From: Xiheibacterium sp038325765
GTDB taxonomy: Bacteria > Myxococcota_A > Polyangia > Nannocystales > Nannocystaceae
Direction: 5' to 3'
Assembly (NCBI GenBank): GCA_038325765.1
Contig: JBBQJI010000026.1
Span: forward strand, 1-64,000
Length of the DNA stretch: 64,000 nt
Shown here: positions 17,307 through 25,855 of the stretch, in pieces
How the letters are laid out: each line of letters begins with the position of its first letter
How positions within the stretch are numbered: the stretch's first letter is position 1
Notes under the pieces: generated by a model
Databases searched by the model: none
Told to the model about the DNA's origin: nothing
Seen by the model: the letters and a program-made list of their open reading frames with translations, nothing else
Program-made: the position numbers and the translations under genes

Positions 17307-17959
17307 TGCACCTGCAAGTGCGAGATGAGCGTGCCGCTGCCACAGCCCGCGAGGGTGAGGCCGTTGAGTTCCTCGTCCTGCTCGATGGCGAAGCCCGCGA
17401 ACTCGATGCGGGTGTATTCGATCACGCCGCACGACCAGGTAGGATCGGTACCGCCGAACCCCGCGCGGTCGGTCTCGCTGACGCCCTCGAGCACGGCGCC
17501 CGCCGTGTTCACCGGTGCGCGCCCGAGCAGCGCGACCCCACCCCAGTCACCCGGTACGCGTTCGCGTTCCGGCTTGTCGCTGGTGAACACGATCGGCGCG
17601 AACTCGGTCCCTCGCGCCTGCAACGTGCCGCCCGATTCGACGACGAGCGCTGACCCCTCGCGCCCCCGCACCACCACGCCCGATCGGATCGTGAGGGTGA
17701 CCCCGGACGCGACGTAGATCACCCCATCGAGCACGTAATTGTTCGGCGACTCCCAGATCGTGTCCTCGGTGATCGGCGCGTTCACTTCGATGACCTGGGC
17801 CTGGGCCTCACGACAGCGCTGCGCCACGCACACGGAGCCGTCGCCACAGTGTTCGTCGACCTCGCACTCCTCGAAGTCGAGGAGTGCGGTGCAAGCCACC
17901 TGGACGGTGGCGACGCCGAGGGCGATGCCGAGAAGGATCGCGGGAGGGTACGACAACAC
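17280..17959 (-). pseudogene. Truncated surface lipoprotein-like gene facing the truncated Cys-rich gene
   Basis: From 17959 leftward the frame encodes an N-terminal signal-like segment, a Cys-rich start (FEECEVDEHCGDGSVCVAQRC) and a beta-helix-like region (VIYVASGVTLTIRSGVVVRG, VVESGGTLQARGTEFAPIVF, DWGGVALLGRAPVN). Such proteins normally continue past VHYALDDG with more beta-helix turns. Here, after LDDGM near 17285, the frame turns into low-complexity Ser/Pro/Val antisense of the convergent lipoprotein gene and stays open by chance to 16757. Both genes therefore end at the same point. I interpret this as a truncated gene; if translated it would give a 400-residue chimaera. Confidence 0.65.
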
Positions 17960-17989
17960 GCACGCGGGTGTGGCTCCCGCGTTTCAGGG

Positions 17990-18009
17990 GACATCGACAC
18001 GACGATGTC
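17990..18009. promoter_or_regulatory. Inverted repeat GACATCG-n6-CGATGTC
   Basis: A perfect 7-bp inverted repeat with 6-bp centre lies about 30 bp upstream of the start of the minus-strand gene at 17959. A second inverted repeat (CGCGGG-n7-CCCGCG) lies close by, near 17963-17983. They could be operator sites. Confidence 0.35.
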
Positions 18010-18180
18010 GCGCGTGTCACGTTCTTCGGTAGACGATCCTCCCACATGGCCATCCGGCCTCAGGATCGGCCAGCGCTCACGATGCACATGCGGCAGGCGG
18101 GTGGAGGCGCGTGACGATCGTGGCGGCGGTCCCCGCGATCATTGCTGCGCGCTCTGCGGTCTGCTACTGCACGGTGCGCG

Positions 18181-18240
18181 ATGGGCAGCGACGCGATGGG
18201 CAGCGACGCGATGAGCAGCGACGCGATGGGTAGCGAGACG
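18181..18240 (+). repeat. 15-bp tandem repeat carrying start codons
   Basis: Four copies of ATGGGCAGCGACGCG (with small changes; the last is degenerate) encode MGSDA-type units at the very start of the pseudokinase gene. Each copy has its own in-frame ATG, so copy-number change adds or removes starts without shifting frame. Confidence 0.85.
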
Positions 18241-19464
18241 ATCTCGGTCGAGGCGCTCTTGGGTGCTGGAGGTCCGCTGCTGGGCCGCGTCGAGTCGCGC
18301 GTCGCGCTACGGCCCGACGGGCTGATCGAACGCAGGGTCTGCTGGTCCCATGCTGCTGGGCGCGAGGTGTTGTTGCGGGTGATGCCGTTCCTGCTCGACA
18401 CCGCGGGACGCGAGCGCCTCACCGCGCTGCACCGGTTCGACCATCCGAAGATCGTTCCCCTGCTCGACTGGGGAGAGCACGACGGCAGCACCTGGATCCT
18501 GACGGATTGGATCCGGGGGCCGCGGATCGCCGACACGCTCCTGCGCGATGGTGCCGTGCTCGCGCTCGAAGAACTCGTGCCGATCATCGCACAGGTGCTC
18601 ACGGCGGTCGGCCACGCGCACGACCGGGGGTTCATCGTCGGCCCGATCACGGCGCGCGACGTCCACCAGACCGAGCAGGGCGGCCGCGCGCTCGCGATCA
18701 AGATCGCCGACTTCGGCCTCGCGGCCCTGAAGACACGCACAGGGGTCATGGCGGTCGTCGATACGCCCGCAGACGACGTTCGGGAGATCGGCCTGCTCAT
18801 GCACGAGCTGATGCACGGCGCGCGCGATGCTCCCGCACTGCGGGACGATCTGCCCGCCGCGCTCGTGGCCTTGCACGCGGACATGCTCGATCCGAACGCC
18901 GACAGTCGTCCCGCCGACGGCAATGCGGTAGTCGAGCGCTTGATCGATGCTGTGCACAGGGCGTTGTTCGAGCTGCCGAGCGCCCGCGGCACCGGTCGCT
19001 CCGACGACTCGAAGGCGCTCAGCCGATTCGCGGTGACGACACAGCGCATCATGCCTGCGCCACTGCCGACACCAGTGCTCGAGCCGACCGCTCCGGCATC
19101 GACGGGCTCTATGGCGGTCATCACGACCGGCCTCGAGTCGGCGCCGAGGCGGCCTTGGATCGCAGTGGTCTCGGTGGTCGCGCTGGCGGTGATCGTGGCG
19201 TTGCAATTCCGTGGTGACCAAGCCCCATCCGGCACGACCGAGACGCGCCCGCCGTTGCCCCGACCCGAGCAGGCCGACGCCGTCGTCGCGTCCCCGATCG
19301 CACCCGATCCCGGACCGCCGCCGACGCCACGCGACGAGCCGCGACGAGACCCACCCGATCTGTCGCCACCAGGATCCGAGCATCTCCAACGCTACCCAGA
19401 TTCTCCTTTCTCACCCGTGAGCGCGGGCGCCACCATCAATCAGCCGCGAAGCGACGGGCCGTGA
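18181..19464 (+). CDS. Membrane-anchored pseudokinase of the Ser/Thr kinase family
   Basis: The 427-residue protein has a kinase-like N-terminal region: a hydrophobic core strand EVLLRVMPFLLD, HRFDHPKIVPLLDWGEHDGSTWILTDWI, a helix ending in GHAHDRGF, and KIADFGLAAL. Catalytic residues are missing: the Gly loop is absent, the VAIK Lys is Arg, and the HRDxKxxN loop reads VGPITARDV. Only the DFG motif survives, and no APE segment is seen. A single membrane segment (WIAVVSVVALAVIVAL) is followed by a Pro/Arg/Asp-rich extracytoplasmic tail. The N-terminus consists of a 15-bp repeat that supplies four possible ATG starts. It is probably a scaffold or decoy for signalling, or a decaying kinase. Confidence 0.7.
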   Translation: MGSDAMGSDAMSSDAMGSETISVEALLGAGGPLLGRVESRVALRPDGLIERRVCWSHAAGREVLLRVMPFLLDTAGRERLTALHRFDHPKIVPLLDWGEHDGSTWILTDWIRGPRIADTLLRDGAVLALEELVPIIAQVLTAVGHAHDRGFIVGPITARDVHQTEQGGRALAIKIADFGLAALKTRTGVMAVVDTPADDVREIGLLMHELMHGARDAPALRDDLPAALVALHADMLDPNADSRPADGNAVVERLIDAVHRALFELPSARGTGRSDDSKALSRFAVTTQRIMPAPLPTPVLEPTAPASTGSMAVITTGLESAPRRPWIAVVSVVALAVIVALQFRGDQAPSGTTETRPPLPRPEQADAVVASPIAPDPGPPPTPRDEPRRDPPDLSPPGSEHLQRYPDSPFSPVSAGATINQPRSDGP

Positions 19465-19474
19465 GGAAGCGACT

Positions 19475-20150
19475 ATGAGAATGACCGGACGTTCAGGCTT
19501 TGTGTTCCGACACCTCACGCCTATTCTCACGTTGGCATCGGTGACTGCCTGCGGCGATGATGAGGCTGGTGCCGGGGTCCTTGGCGGTCGAATCGTCGGG
19601 AGCAGCGGACGGCGCTGAGCAAACAGGCCCCGACGTCACCGGTGCTGAGAGTGCCGATGTCACCGGCGAACCGCCCGACGCGGACCCGTGCGACGTGCCC
19701 TCGCAGCGAATCGCCGTGCTCACACGCGTCACCGCGACGATCACCCCCACCGAGCGGGCACCTCCGCCGCCCCGCGTGTCATCGACCACGAACATCACGC
19801 CGCCCGACGAGCCGCCGCCATCGAATCGCGTGAAGTGACGGGCCACACACGATACCGGCATCGGCCTGCTTGCGGGAGGTGCTGGTATCGCGGCCGCGGG
19901 TGCAATCGTGGGTGCGTTCGCGCAACGGCGGGAGTCCGATCTGCTCGGCGAGGACGACCCGGCGGAGCGCCGCGACCTCGTCGATCGCGGCCGCAGGCTC
20001 GCTGTGGCCACCGATGTCCTGCTCTCGGTCGGCGCGGCGATCGTGATCGTGGGTGCAGTGCTCACTGCGACCGGTGCGGTGCGCATGCGCCGGGCGAGGC
20101 GCCAGGTCGCGGTGCAGGCGATGGGTCCCGGACTGCGCGTCGCATTCTAG
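19475..20150 (+). pseudogene. Frameshifted lipoprotein/membrane protein remnant
   Basis: ATG 19475 begins a good lipoprotein signal (LTPILTLASVTACGDDEAG) but this frame stops at 19618. A different frame, open from about 19557 to 19838, continues with a typical linker (VESSGAADGAEQTGPDVTG) and then a region with DPCDVPSQRIAVLT. After an in-frame TGA at 19836 the same frame resumes as TGIGLLAGGAGIAAAGAIVG, a charged stretch and a second membrane segment (VLLSVGAAIVIVGAVLTATG) ending at 20150. One frameshift plus one stop would reconcile these into one gene product, so I call it a pseudogene. A separate small two-helix membrane protein from GTG 19908 is the alternative. Confidence 0.5.
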
Positions 20151-20159
20151 CGGGACACG

Positions 20160-20690
20160 CCGCGATGAGCAGTCCACTCGATGCGAGAATCAGATCTCTC
20201 AGTCGCATTGATTGTCCTCGGGCACGCAGTGCCCACATCAAAGTACACCTGCAACGCCCCGCACATGCACGGCTCGTGGCTCAGCCCGCGAACGGGATCT
20301 CGGCGTCCTCGCGGACCAGCAGCAGCGTTGCGGCACCGCCGCCGTCGTCGATCCACCAGCCCGCGTTGCGGAACGGACCGACCTGCGGCAAGGACGCCAT
20401 CTCGCCGCGCAACGCCGCTGGTCGGTCAGACGTCGAACTTCAGGTCGCGGATGTGGACTTCCTGCTCGTCGGAGGTCGCCTTGAACTTCGGCTGCTACAG
20501 CCACGGCAACGAGATCGACTGCCCGGCGACCCTCTGCCAGCAGGTCCCCGAGTTCTGCTACTGAGTGCTTCGAGAAGCCGCGCGCCGACGCCGCGCGCGT
20601 CGGTGTGCGGCTGCTTTCGCGATCGCACCACCCGAGTACTCGATCACTCCGCCCGTGATCGTTCTTCCCCCTGGCCAGTCTACCGAGACA
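20160..20690. other. Gene-debris region with remnants on both strands
   Basis: No intact gene is visible. On the minus strand there is a fragment ending DEQEVHIRDLKFDV with a stop at 20426-20428, and a 39-codon open frame 20281-20400 reading NAGWWIDDGGGAATLLLV then EDAEIPFAG and stop. On the plus strand a Cys-rich end (FGCYSHGNEIDC, CQQVPEFCY) stops at 20564. These look like tails of lost genes, but I cannot assign families. Confidence 0.35.
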
Positions 20691-20695
20691 CCGAC

Positions 20696-21157
20696 ATGAC
20701 CGCCCCAACCCGATCCCTGGCGCCGCACCTCCTCGTCGTCGCGTCGCTGTCGCTCAGCCTGGCCGCCTGCAAGCACGAGTGCGAAGAGAAAGGTGGCGAG
20801 ATCCCCGAAGCCCTCGGCAAAGCCGGCGTGATCCCCGAAGGTGGTACGTTCTGTGGCGACTTCAGCAACGATGCCAAGGCCGCCGCGCGCGTCTACTACT
20901 CCGACGAGGTCGTCCCGACGACGTTGGCATTCTTGGTCCACCTCGGGAAAAACGGATGGACGCGCGTCGCGTGCAAGGACGCCACGCTCGAGTCCACCCC
21001 CGACGAGAGCGGGTCGATCGAGTGCTTCACGAAGGGCTCCGAGGTCGTGAATCTCCGCACCTACTCGTTCGGCCACCACGTGCTCGGCGTGATCCCGCGG
21101 CCCGGCACAGGCGCGCTCATCGAGCTCGACCCTGCCGACCCGAGCAAGCGGCCTTGA
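20696..21157 (+). CDS. Small lipoprotein of unknown function
   Basis: The 153-residue product has a clear lipoprotein signal (hydrophobic core LLVVASLSLS, lipobox LAAC) followed by a compact domain with four further Cys residues (KHECEE, GTFCGD, VACKD, IECF) that may form disulfides. It contains beta-strand-like stretches (ARVYYSDEV, TTLAFLVHLG, HHVLGVIPRPG). No known family is recognised. It is followed 65 bp later by a second lipoprotein gene in the same direction. Confidence 0.7.
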   Translation: MTAPTRSLAPHLLVVASLSLSLAACKHECEEKGGEIPEALGKAGVIPEGGTFCGDFSNDAKAAARVYYSDEVVPTTLAFLVHLGKNGWTRVACKDATLESTPDESGSIECFTKGSEVVNLRTYSFGHHVLGVIPRPGTGALIELDPADPSKRP

Positions 21158-21211
21158 GGGCGCTGCGTGGGCCGCAGCGGCCCGCGCCACCGTCTCTGCC
21201 CGCGAGTCGGC

Positions 21212-21217
21212 TACGAT
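21212..21217 (+). promoter_or_regulatory. Putative -10 box TACGAT of a leaderless transcript
   Basis: TACGAT ends 5 bp before the GTG at 21223, the start that gives a complete lipoprotein signal peptide. Confidence 0.45.
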
Positions 21218-21222
21218 GCGGT

Positions 21223-23514
21223 GTGCTGCCCACGCGCTCCCCGTCGATGGCGATGGCCCTCCTCCTCGCGGCCTGCAACGCGGGCGGCGACTCGACCGGC
21301 GGTGACACCACCGGTACCGCCGAGAGCACAGGCACCGCCGACGGCACAGGCACCGCCGACGAGACCGGCGAATCGGGCGAGGCCGACATCCACGCGTTCG
21401 CGGACGCCTGCGTCTCGGTCCGCGCCGGAGACACCGTACTCGCGCGCAACGCCGCGGGCGACGGCTTCGCGTTCACTCCCGACGGCGCCGCGCGCTTCTT
21501 CATGAAGGCATCGGATCTGGGGACCTACCTATTGTTCGACGACGAGGGCGGCTACCTCGTGGCCGACGACGGACCGCTGCTGCGGCAGACGAGCCTGCAG
21601 TCCGACGTGCTGCTGGTCGACGATGCGTACGTGTCGGGCGCCGAGTGGCAACTCGAGGCCACGGGCGAGAACGGCGCGGTGGTGCTGCGCAACCGACGGA
21701 CCGGTCTGCTGCTCGGACGCGACGGCTTGGTGAGCGACGAGGCGGCGGCGATGGCGGTGACGCTCGAGGCGGCGGCCGACTGCCGCGAGCACCCCGAGCT
21801 CACGCTCGACGCCACGGGCGCGCCCGTGCGCACGAACTTCGACGACGGTGATCTGTTCGGCGTCGTCGACACGCACTCACACATCCACTCGAACTTCGGA
21901 TTCGGCGGCGGCGGCATCTTCCACGGCGGCGCGTACCACCGCCTCGGGGTCGAGCACGCGCTGCCAGACTGCACGCTTTATCACGGCGAGATGGGCCGCA
22001 AGGATTTCTTCGGCTACGCGTTCGACTCCGCGGGCGCGGACGGGGCCGACATCGCCGGCATCTTGCCCGACCTCATCGCCGGGCAGCTCAGCGTCGACGC
22101 CCACGTGACGGACGGCTATCCCGACTTCACCGAGTGGCCAGACGCGCCGCGGCGGTCGACGCATCAGACCCAGTACTACCGCTGGCTCGAGCGCGCGTGG
22201 CTGTCCGGGCTGCGGCTGGTGGTGCAGCACGCGACGACGAACTCGGTCATCTGTCACATGGTCGCGGGCTCGGATATCCAGCCGGTGCGGTACTCGTGCG
22301 ACGACATGGTCGCGGTCGATCGCATCATCGAGGAGACCTACGCGATGGAGCGCTACATCGACGCGCAGTCCGGCGGGCCGGGGATGGGGTGGTTTCGCGT
22401 CGTGCTGTCGCCCGCCGAGGCGCGCGAGGTGATCGCGGTGGGCAAGATGGCGGTGGTGCTGGGCATCGAGACCTCGGATCTGTTCGACTGCCGGTTGGTG
22501 CCGTACCCGGGTGGCCCGGTCTGCGACGAGGCCTATGTCTCCGCGCAGCTCGACGCCTACCACGGGCTCGGCGTGCGGGCGATCTTCCCCGTGCACAAGT
22601 ACGACAACGCGTTCTCGCCGGGCGATGGCGATCGGTCGTTCATCGAGTTGGGCAACTTCTTCAACAGCGGCCATTGGTCGAACTTCACCGAGGAGTGCCC
22701 GGCCGACGTGCCCACGACGTTCGATCACGGCGACGTCGGCTTCGGTGGCCTCAACATGCCGCGCGGGCAGTACGACGCAGCGCCGCCCAACGACTTCAGC
22801 AACTTCCCCAACGCGCCGCTGGGCACCGTGTTCCCCTTCGCGTCGACCCTCAGCGACCCGCCGCTCGTCGGCGACTACTGCCAGAACGCGACGATGACCC
22901 CCATCGGCGAGACGCTGATGCGCGAGATGATGGCGCGCGGGATGATCATCGAGGTCGATCACCTGCCGCGGTACGCGTACCAGCGCGCGTTCGAGCTGCT
23001 CGAAGAGGCCGACTACCCGGCGGCGGGCACCCATGGCGGCGTGTTCGACGGTCGCCTCTACCAGCTGGGCGGCGTGTCCAAGACCGGCCTGGGTCGCTGC
23101 CGTGACGCGGCGGGGCCCGGCGCGATGGTCGAGCGGCTGCTCGAGCGCGTCGCGCTCATCGAAGCCAACGGCGGCTACCCGGCCGAGGGCTTCGGCTTCG
23201 ACCTCAACGGCTTCGCCGGCGCCGCCGGGCCGCGATTCGGCGACGGCGCGTGCGCGACGCCGCAGGACGATCCGATCACGTATCCGTTCAGCTCGTACGC
23301 CGGCGACGTCGAGTTCACCGAGCCGGTGGTGGGCAACCGCGTCATCGACTTCAACACCGAGGGCATGGTGCACATCGGCCTGCTGCCCGAGCTCATCGAG
23401 GACGCGCGCAGAGACGCGCTCTCCGATGCGGATCTCGAGCCGCTGTTCCGATCTGCCGAGGGCTACGTGCGCATGTGGGAGAAGGCCGAGGCCCGGTCGG
23501 CCGCGCTCCGCTGA
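21223..23514 (+). CDS. Peptidase M19/amidohydrolase-like lipoprotein with N-terminal beta domain
   Basis: The 763-residue protein starts at GTG 21223 with a short signal and lipobox LAAC, a Thr/Gly/Ser/Glu linker, then a beta-rich domain of about 140 residues (FFMKASDLGTYLLFDDEGG, VVLRNRRTGLLLG) that may be beta-trefoil-like. The rest is a metallo-amidohydrolase barrel: DTHSHIHSNFGFGG provides the first metal ligands, VVLGIETSDLFDC a likely Glu ligand, IIEVDHLPRYAYQRAF and AAGTHGG the later His sites. This order fits the renal dipeptidase (M19) superfamily, but it is much larger than standard M19 enzymes. It would act on the cell surface or in the periplasm. Substrate unknown. Confidence 0.78.
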   Translation: MLPTRSPSMAMALLLAACNAGGDSTGGDTTGTAESTGTADGTGTADETGESGEADIHAFADACVSVRAGDTVLARNAAGDGFAFTPDGAARFFMKASDLGTYLLFDDEGGYLVADDGPLLRQTSLQSDVLLVDDAYVSGAEWQLEATGENGAVVLRNRRTGLLLGRDGLVSDEAAAMAVTLEAAADCREHPELTLDATGAPVRTNFDDGDLFGVVDTHSHIHSNFGFGGGGIFHGGAYHRLGVEHALPDCTLYHGEMGRKDFFGYAFDSAGADGADIAGILPDLIAGQLSVDAHVTDGYPDFTEWPDAPRRSTHQTQYYRWLERAWLSGLRLVVQHATTNSVICHMVAGSDIQPVRYSCDDMVAVDRIIEETYAMERYIDAQSGGPGMGWFRVVLSPAEAREVIAVGKMAVVLGIETSDLFDCRLVPYPGGPVCDEAYVSAQLDAYHGLGVRAIFPVHKYDNAFSPGDGDRSFIELGNFFNSGHWSNFTEECPADVPTTFDHGDVGFGGLNMPRGQYDAAPPNDFSNFPNAPLGTVFPFASTLSDPPLVGDYCQNATMTPIGETLMREMMARGMIIEVDHLPRYAYQRAFELLEEADYPAAGTHGGVFDGRLYQLGGVSKTGLGRCRDAAGPGAMVERLLERVALIEANGGYPAEGFGFDLNGFAGAAGPRFGDGACATPQDDPITYPFSSYAGDVEFTEPVVGNRVIDFNTEGMVHIGLLPELIEDARRDALSDADLEPLFRSAEGYVRMWEKAEARSAALR

Positions 23515-23525
23515 CGCTCCGCGAC

Positions 23526-24488
23526 TCAGGCTCCGCCGCGCACGAGCCGGTGGCCGAACCCCACGAGCGACCGCGCCGCGATCCCGGCCTTGTCGCGCCG
23601 GCTCAGGGTCGGCCGCGCCGTCAGCGAGGTGTCGCGTAGCGCCGCGACGCGATCGAGGATCGCCATGCCACCGCGCCACGTCGCGTCGAGCTCGATCGAG
23701 AGTCCTGGATCGACCCGGCGGATGAGCGGACGACCGCGGTGGAACATCGCACGCACCCGCGCCACCTCGAAGCGCATGAGCTCGCGGAACTCCTGCGTCG
23801 GGCGCTGGGCGAGGACGTCGTCGATGTCCACGCCGAAGTGGGCGAGGTCTTCGGCCGGCAGATAGAGCCGACCGCGGGGGATGTCGACCGAGAGATCCTG
23901 CAAGAAGTTGGCGAGCTGCAGCGCGGTGCAGATCGCATCGCTGAACCGATGCAGCTCGGGCTCGCGATGGCCGTGCACGTGCAGCACGAGCTGCCCGACG
24001 GGATTGGCCGAGTGTGCGCACAACTCGAGCAGCTCGGTGAACGAGCCGTAGCGGCGCCGGGAGAGATCCATGCGGAACGCGGTGAGCAGCGCCCTCAATG
24101 GCACGATCGGGATCTGGTGGCGGCGCACGGTGTCGCGCAGCGCGATGAAGACGGGATGCTGGACCTCGCGGCGATAGCAGGTCTCGAGCAGCTCTTCCCA
24201 CGCATCGAGTGCCTGGCTGCGCCGGCCCTCGTAGCGCGGCTCGTCGGCGAAGTCGTCCGCCGTCCGTGCGAAGGCGTAGACCGCCGCCACGTGTGGCCGT
24301 AGGTGTGCGGGCACCAACCGGCTCGCGACCGGAAAATTCTCGTAGTGACGCGACGCCAGCCGCTCGCACCACCGATACCCAGACTCGACCGTCCACGGCC
24401 CCGGCGGCGCGGCGTCGGGCGCTGCGGCCTGGCCGCTTTCGGATTGGAGTTCGACGCGATGAAGACGAGGTTTGTCGGCGGCAGCCAT
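23526..24488 (-). CDS. hpnC: Squalene/phytoene synthase family, HpnC type
   Basis: The 320-residue protein has the HpnC hallmark YRWCERLASRHYENFPVAS near the N-terminus and both Asp-rich prenyl-diphosphate motifs: RTADDFADE and NFLQDLSVDIPRGR. HpnC is the hydroxysqualene synthase of the HpnCDE route, in which HpnD makes presqualene diphosphate, HpnC hydroxysqualene and HpnE squalene for hopanoids or sterols. hpnD and hpnE are not in the window, so the pathway must be split. ATG 24488 is chosen because it starts shortly before the conserved domain; longer upstream extensions are Arg-rich non-homologous sequence. Cytoplasmic or membrane-associated. Confidence 0.88.
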   Translation of the reverse strand: MAAADKPRLHRVELQSESGQAAAPDAAPPGPWTVESGYRWCERLASRHYENFPVASRLVPAHLRPHVAAVYAFARTADDFADEPRYEGRRSQALDAWEELLETCYRREVQHPVFIALRDTVRRHQIPIVPLRALLTAFRMDLSRRRYGSFTELLELCAHSANPVGQLVLHVHGHREPELHRFSDAICTALQLANFLQDLSVDIPRGRLYLPAEDLAHFGVDIDDVLAQRPTQEFRELMRFEVARVRAMFHRGRPLIRRVDPGLSIELDATWRGGMAILDRVAALRDTSLTARPTLSRRDKAGIAARSLVGFGHRLVRGGA

Positions 24489-24701
24489 GGTGTCAGCGCT
24501 GGAGATCCGCGAAGGCGGCGTGCTTCCGGGATGACACCTCTGCTGCGCGCCCGCCTTCGGCGATGGCGCGGAGACCTCGGGCACACGCTTCGCCGTCGTT
24601 CTCGTCGTCGGGCCGTTTGGCCGACGACGACAGCGCATGGGGCGCGACGCCAGGATCGCGCCGGGTGCCGTCACGGGCGGACGCGACGCGGCGCCGTGAG
24701 G

Positions 24702-25469
24702 TCAGCCCTTCTGGGGGACCGGCGGCTTGCCCAGCTCGAGCCGGCGGTGGATCACCTGGGCGAGCGCCTCGACACCCTCGAGCCCCTCGACGCGTTCCAC
24801 CAGGCGCTGCATCGTCGTGACCAGCGCGGCGAGCTCCGACGCGATCGACTCTAGCCGCGCCTCTACGCGCGCTTCGAACGTTGCGGGCGCGGGCTGAACG
24901 GCCACGGGCTGGGCGGGAGCGCGCTGCTCCGGCACCGCCGCCATCCGCCCCGTGACCGCGCGCGCGATCGCAGCCAGCGTCGGCGCCTCGGCGGGCATCG
25001 GCTCCAGCACCGGCGGCTCGAACGTACACTCGATCCGGTGACCCGACAGCACCAGCACATCACCGGCCTCGATCGGGTGATCGTCCACGCGAACGCCATC
25101 GACCACGACGCCGTTGGTGCTGCCCAGATCCATCACATAGAACAGCCCATCGCGGCGCTCGATCGCGCAGTGCTGCCGCGAGACGTTGGCGTCGATGATG
25201 GCCAGGTCGCACTGGCTCGACACCCGACCGATCACGAACCGCTGCGTCACCACCGGGTGCACGCGGCCGTCCACCACCAAGAACAGCCGCCGTGGATGCG
25301 TCGGCTCGTCGGGAACCTCGACGAGTTCTTCGAGTTCCTCGAACTCACCGTCGTCGCCGTCCGGCCCCGCCGCCTGCAGGTCGGCCGCGAGTGCGTCCAC
25401 ATCGAAGTCCAGATCCGACGGCCCCGCCGCCGGTCCCCTGCCGCCACCATCGTCGTGCACATCGGGCAT
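24702..25469 (-). CDS. FHA domain protein with coiled-coil C-terminus
   Basis: The 255-residue protein starts with an acidic region (residues 1-60, Asp/Glu-rich), then a forkhead-associated domain (FVIGRVSSQCDLAIID, VSRQHCAIERRDG, DLGSTNGVVVDG) with the conserved Arg, Ser-x-x-His and Asn needed for phosphothreonine binding. A Pro/Ala-rich linker leads to a C-terminal helix with heptad spacing (LESIASELAALVTTMQRLVERVEGLEG) that likely dimerises. FHA proteins read out Ser/Thr kinase signalling, which fits the several kinases in this window. The direct kinase partner is not evident. Cytoplasmic. Confidence 0.88.
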   Translation of the reverse strand: MPDVHDDGGGRGPAAGPSDLDFDVDALAADLQAAGPDGDDGEFEELEELVEVPDEPTHPRRLFLVVDGRVHPVVTQRFVIGRVSSQCDLAIIDANVSRQHCAIERRDGLFYVMDLGSTNGVVVDGVRVDDHPIEAGDVLVLSGHRIECTFEPPVLEPMPAEAPTLAAIARAVTGRMAAVPEQRAPAQPVAVQPAPATFEARVEARLESIASELAALVTTMQRLVERVEGLEGVEALAQVIHRRLELGKPPVPQKG

Positions 25470-25842
25470 GTTCACCGACCATGACACCACGGATGGCGGC
25501 CGACGGCGATCACCACCGATCGTTTGATGGGCCGGCCTACCGCGACCCACCGCGCGGCCCGGCGATCGGGCGTGGCGGCGCTACAATTCGCAGGGCACCG
25601 TCGCATGGTCGGAGCTCGTCGACGGTTGCGCCCGCTGCACCATCGCCGGGGTGTCGGGGTACACCGAATTGATGCGGCGGGGGGTCGCCGGCCGGCTGCA
25701 GCGCGTGCTCACGTTGGCCGGCGCGCAGCGGGCCGAGGCCGACCTCCTGAGGCACGCCGACGACAGTGCCGCGATGCGCCTCGAGTGGCACCCGGCCCAC
25801 GTCACCATGGCACCCGCGTCCCCCGCGGCCAACTCCGTCCGT
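25470..25842 (+). other. Intergenic region with an unassigned open frame
   Basis: Between the divergent FHA and GNAT-nitrilase genes. A frame open from about 25528 reads TVAWSELVDGCARCTIAGVS and LLRHADDSAAMRLEWHP on the plus strand, but it has no good start codon and no family match. It may be the remnant of a small gene or chance coding in GC-rich DNA. No RNA gene or repeat is seen. Confidence 0.35.
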
Positions 25843-25848
25843 TACCCT
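25843..25848 (+). promoter_or_regulatory. Putative -10 box TACCCT of a leaderless transcript
   Basis: TACCCT ends 7 bp before the ATG at 25856. Confidence 0.4.
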
Positions 25849-25855
25849 GCGCCCC

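Noticed and set aside
21877..24396. 839-codon open frame on the minus strand
   Set aside because: It runs antisense through the M19-like lipoprotein and hpnC genes and is an Arg/Ala/His-rich shadow typical of GC-rich DNA.
25528..25842. Small gene upstream of the GNAT-nitrilase gene
   Set aside because: The frame looks partly protein-like but has no suitable start codon, no Shine-Dalgarno or TAnnnT box, and no family match.
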